Shown here: piece after piece, positions 61,554-64,000 of the stretch
Numbering within the stretch: the stretch's first letter is position 1
Layout of the letters: the number at the start of each line of letters is the position of its first letter
Assembly (NCBI GenBank): GCA_018136815.1
Contig: CM030936.1
Coordinates: 2,879,079-2,943,078 of the forward strand
Origin: Isochrysis galbana
Taxonomy: Eukaryota > Haptophyta > Isochrysidales > Isochrysidaceae
Length of the DNA: 64,000 nucleotides
Reading direction: 5' to 3'
Notes under the pieces: model-generated
What the model was told of the DNA's origin: nothing
The model's input: only the letters and a program-made list of their open reading frames with translations
Database searches by the model: none
Program-made: the position numbers and the translations under genes

Positions 61554-62213
61554 ATGGTGGCGACTCGGCGCGCATCGGTACGGTCCTCCGTCCTCTCGTC
61601 TCGTGCTCCTGCTCGCTGGTTTCGTTCGACTCGCTCGACACGGCCACCTGTCGACTGGACGCCAAGCGCAAGCGCTGCTCGCACGACTCGTTCCTCCTCC
61701 TGCTCCAATGGCGCGGCGGAGGAGGCGGAGCCTGTTCGCGTTCCTGATGCCGAGGAGGAGGCCCTTTCCCCGACCGAGGAGGCCACCATCACCACCACCG
61801 ACGAGGACCCCGGGCCTGTGGGAGGAGAAGAGAAGAACGAGAACAGTGCGTCGGACGCTCCAGGCCTTCTTCTTCCCATCGCGCCGGCTGCGGAGGTCGA
61901 GAAGCCAGCGGAGTCGATGGAGGAGGTCGTGCCCGCCCACGCGCTCGCTCTCACCGAGGACAAGGAAGCCGAGGAGGACGACGAGGAGACGGAGAAGGCG
62001 GAGAAGGCGAAGACGGCTGCGTCCGACGCACCAGTCGGAGAAGTCTTCTTCACTCGGTTCGAGGAGGCCACGCAGCTGCGCGGCGCTGAAGTTGGCCCTT
62101 TTGTCTACGCGGCGCTGATGCGCGTGAAACCGTACTGGTTGAAAAAGAAAACATGCACATCTGGGTGGAAAAAAATAATAACCTGGCCCTCTTTTGACGG
62201 AACGCGACTTTAG
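61554..62213 (+). CDS. Hypothetical acidic, low-complexity protein
   Basis: 219 codons from ATG 61554 (MVATRRASVRSSVLSSRAPA). A basic Ser/Arg-rich start, a long Glu/Ala/Asp-rich middle (EDKEAEEDDEETEKAEKAKT) and a more ordered end (VGEVFFTRFEEATQLRGAEV, GPFVYAALMRVKPYWLKKK). No family recognised. The end may run into an intron near 62140. The start is preceded by a CT-rich leader like that of the HSF gene. Confidence 0.4.
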   Translation: MVATRRASVRSSVLSSRAPARWFRSTRSTRPPVDWTPSASAARTTRSSSCSNGAAEEAEPVRVPDAEEEALSPTEEATITTTDEDPGPVGGEEKNENSASDAPGLLLPIAPAAEVEKPAESMEEVVPAHALALTEDKEAEEDDEETEKAEKAKTAASDAPVGEVFFTRFEEATQLRGAEVGPFVYAALMRVKPYWLKKKTCTSGWKKIITWPSFDGTRL

Positions 62214-62884
62214 TGGGAGTAGTGGTACTAACGCTCAGTTGTTTTATACAAAACTTTGGCGTATGCCAACAATTACACAGGGGCCACCCGGACAGTCACG
62301 CCAATCGGGTAGGCCGCGCAGCTGTGGTACCGCCTAATGAAAGCAAGCCGCATATTTACATTTACTAGTACTACTAGCATTTTATTTTATTGTCGGGCTA
62401 ACGCACAACATTGAAGAGAAGTAGTTGAGGATAAAGCAAGAAAAGAAGGAGAAGTGATTAGAGTATGACACTACGCACAAGAACATTGAGAACAAAGCAC
62501 AAACAATTATAGGCTCGACTAAGGCTAGCGGGAGATCAGTATGCACAACGCTGTTCATTGACCGGTTACAACGAAAACAGCGCCCTAGTTGAGACTTGAG
62601 AGAGCAAGGAGGAGTGGAAGCTAGTCGTCATTCGACTCCACAAGCCGTTGAGAGAACTTTTGCGATGATCGCAACGCTCTTGGCGCACATCCACATGAAT
62701 GTGTCATAGAATAAGGAAGGTAATTGGCCCATCTGTGCGAGTGGATGCCACCAATGGACGGAATGCCTCATCACGAGCCCAGTCGCTCTTTCAGGAGTTC
62801 GTCCAGGATGTCATGAGTATAACGATTTCAGAACACACTTGTCGGCGACGATGAATGAAGAGAATTTTCGTTGCAGTGTCTGCA
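62214..62884. other. Intergenic, 3' flank of the 14-3-3 gene
   Basis: Moderately A/T-rich, no repeats recognised and no ORF of note. Confidence 0.4.
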
Positions 62885-63676
62885 TCATCTTGGCCTGTCT
62901 TCTGCCCAGAGAGCAAGGTTGTCGCGTAAGAGCTGCATTATTAGCGTGGAATCCCTATACGAAGCTGCATCCAAACTTGCAGCACAATCCAACTCGGCAA
63001 TTGCGTCATCGATTGCTTGCTTGGCACGTTCACAAGCCTCTGATGACTGTCGCAAGACCTCATGCAAGAACACGGCGTAATTTAGCGCAAGCCCAAGCCG
63101 GATAGGATGCGTGGGTGGAAGCCCTGTCTGCGCAAGCTTGGACGCTGCCTTGTAGCTTGCCTCCGCACGATATGCTATTGAATCTGGCGCTAGTGTGCCA
63201 TCCTCCATTGACCTTGCGCCTCTGAGCTCTGCCAGATAACGGAAGTAATCGGCACGCATCTTCTGGTAAAATACCTGCGACTCAGCATCTTCCTGCTCCT
63301 GTTGTGCTCGCAGTCCCGGGTTCGTGGGAATAAGCCGAGAATCTATGAGACTAAGAACTTCCGCACATACTTCTTCCAGCTCATGTTCCACACCACTTCG
63401 GTACCCTGCTATCCACATCAGCCGCTCTTCAGCAGACTCATCGCCTGCCTGCAACCAGTCCTGCTCGCTCTTTTCACATGACGCGAGTGTGCGCAGAGAC
63501 GATCGCCGTGCGCCAACCACATTCTTGTAGGCCACGGAGAGGAGGTTGCGCTCCTCGAGGCCAAGCGGCTCCATCTCTAGGGCGACCTCCTTCATGTGGG
63601 TGCACATCTCTTCGTAGCGCTCGGCCTGCCCAGCCAACCGCGCCATGTAGACATTCTTCTCGATCGTGAGCGGCAT
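62885..63676 (-). CDS. 14-3-3 phosphoprotein-binding adaptor
   Basis: Dimeric cytosolic scaffold that binds phospho-Ser/Thr proteins. 263 residues, single exon; start chosen at MPLTIEKNVYMARLAGQAER because the frame upstream is not family-like. Signature blocks in order: AERYEEMCTHMKEVALEM; NLLSVAYKNVVGARRSSLRT (basic groove Lys/Arg); MRADYFRYLAEL (groove Arg-Tyr); PIRLGLALNYAVFLHEVL; and KQAIDDAIAELDCAASLDAA, STLIMQLLRDNLALW. Length and motifs fit a complete protein. The DEGT-like EEERLMWIAGYRSGVEHELE helix is somewhat divergent from plant and animal forms. Confidence 0.95.
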   Translation of the reverse strand: MPLTIEKNVYMARLAGQAERYEEMCTHMKEVALEMEPLGLEERNLLSVAYKNVVGARRSSLRTLASCEKSEQDWLQAGDESAEERLMWIAGYRSGVEHELEEVCAEVLSLIDSRLIPTNPGLRAQQEQEDAESQVFYQKMRADYFRYLAELRGARSMEDGTLAPDSIAYRAEASYKAASKLAQTGLPPTHPIRLGLALNYAVFLHEVLRQSSEACERAKQAIDDAIAELDCAASLDAASYRDSTLIMQLLRDNLALWAEDRPR

Positions 63677-64000
63677 CGCCCGCCCGCCAAGCGGCCGATT
63701 TGCGCACGGCACGGCGCAACCGGCAACCCGCCGATGTCTACCAGGTACTAATACTACTTCATTTGAGTATTGAGTACACACTTCTGCCTTCTGCCACGAC
63801 GAGGTTTCTTGTTCGTGCTTGTTTAACCCTAGTACATGCCTAAAACCCCAAAAAAGGGGGGCTGGCATTCGGGTCTGGGCGCCCAAACGACAGAATTTTT
63901 GTGCCGGACCATGTGTACATAGGCAGATTAGGACCCCCAAAGCAGCCTAGCACATGTGCATGAAGTTATAGTGACATTTGAGAGCTGCGAAATCGACGAA
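63677..64000. other. 5' flank of the 14-3-3 gene
   Basis: The open frame continues upstream of the chosen start, but its sequence is not protein-like. This segment is presumed promoter and leader. No other feature seen. Confidence 0.35.

Overview
This looks like nuclear DNA of a eukaryotic alga, most likely a haptophyte or a close red-plastid-lineage flagellate. Four things point there. Many genes carry short GT-AG introns of about 70-160 nt. There is an interstitial (CCCTAA)n, i.e. TTAGGG-type, telomeric tract. One protein has a signal peptide followed by an ASAFAP-like transit-peptide start, and another looks like a thylakoid-lumen cyclophilin. A ciliary microtubule protein is also present. 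The DNA is GC-rich and full of long G/C homopolymers, CT/GA runs and Pro-Ser minisatellites. No rRNA gene or intact tRNA gene was found. The haptophyte assignment is inference; everything was read by eye without database searches.

Layout. 0-0.8 kb: start-side part of a GH5 exo-1,3-beta-glucanase (minus). 2.8-4.1 kb: an unrecognised multi-exon gene (minus). 4.9-6.4 kb: weak ORFs and a Pro-Ser minisatellite. 6.5-11.0 kb: a divergent pair, a class I aminotransferase (minus) and a beta-propeller-like membrane protein (plus). 11-14.9 kb: repeats. 15-16.4 kb: a four-exon heat-shock transcription factor. 17.8-18.8 kb: a leucine-rich-repeat gene (minus). 19.5-24.3 kb: a complete pentafunctional AROM gene (minus), facing away from a ciliary microtubule-protein gene (24.7-26.0 kb, plus). 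26.6-30.2 kb: a virus-like block holding an NCLDV-like hypothetical gene, a coiled-coil ORF, a putatively myristoylated membrane protein, two more small ORFs with a repeated TATA-containing cassette, and a GIY-YIG fragment framed by 150-bp inverted repeats. 30.2-35 kb: repeats, an interstitial telomere tract, a two-repeat protein and an IS5-like transposase fragment. 35.3-41.3 kb: a plastid-targeted membrane protein, an acidic ORF, and a membrane pyrophosphatase with an extra N-terminal ShK-like domain. 41.4-44.4 kb: two unknown ORFs and a membrane-anchored RBR-type E3 ligase. 45-49 kb: dispersed repeats. 49.3-52.8 kb: a secreted or organellar unknown, a small unknown ORF and a lumenal cyclophilin. 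53-56 kb: repeats. 56.2-57.7 kb: a SpoU RNA methyltransferase. 58-62 kb: weak ORFs and repeats. 62.9-63.7 kb: a 14-3-3 protein.

Most genes are unrelated housekeeping functions (aromatic amino-acid synthesis, proton pumping, stress transcription, proteostasis, RNA modification, signalling) and do not form a pathway cluster. The most informative accessory content is mobile: two or more retroposon-like families, three insertions of which have perfect 16-18 bp target-site duplications, and the virus-like block at 26.6-30.2 kb. Six reading frames are broken by what looks like a single missing base, several in homopolymers, which suggests assembly indels more than true pseudogenes.
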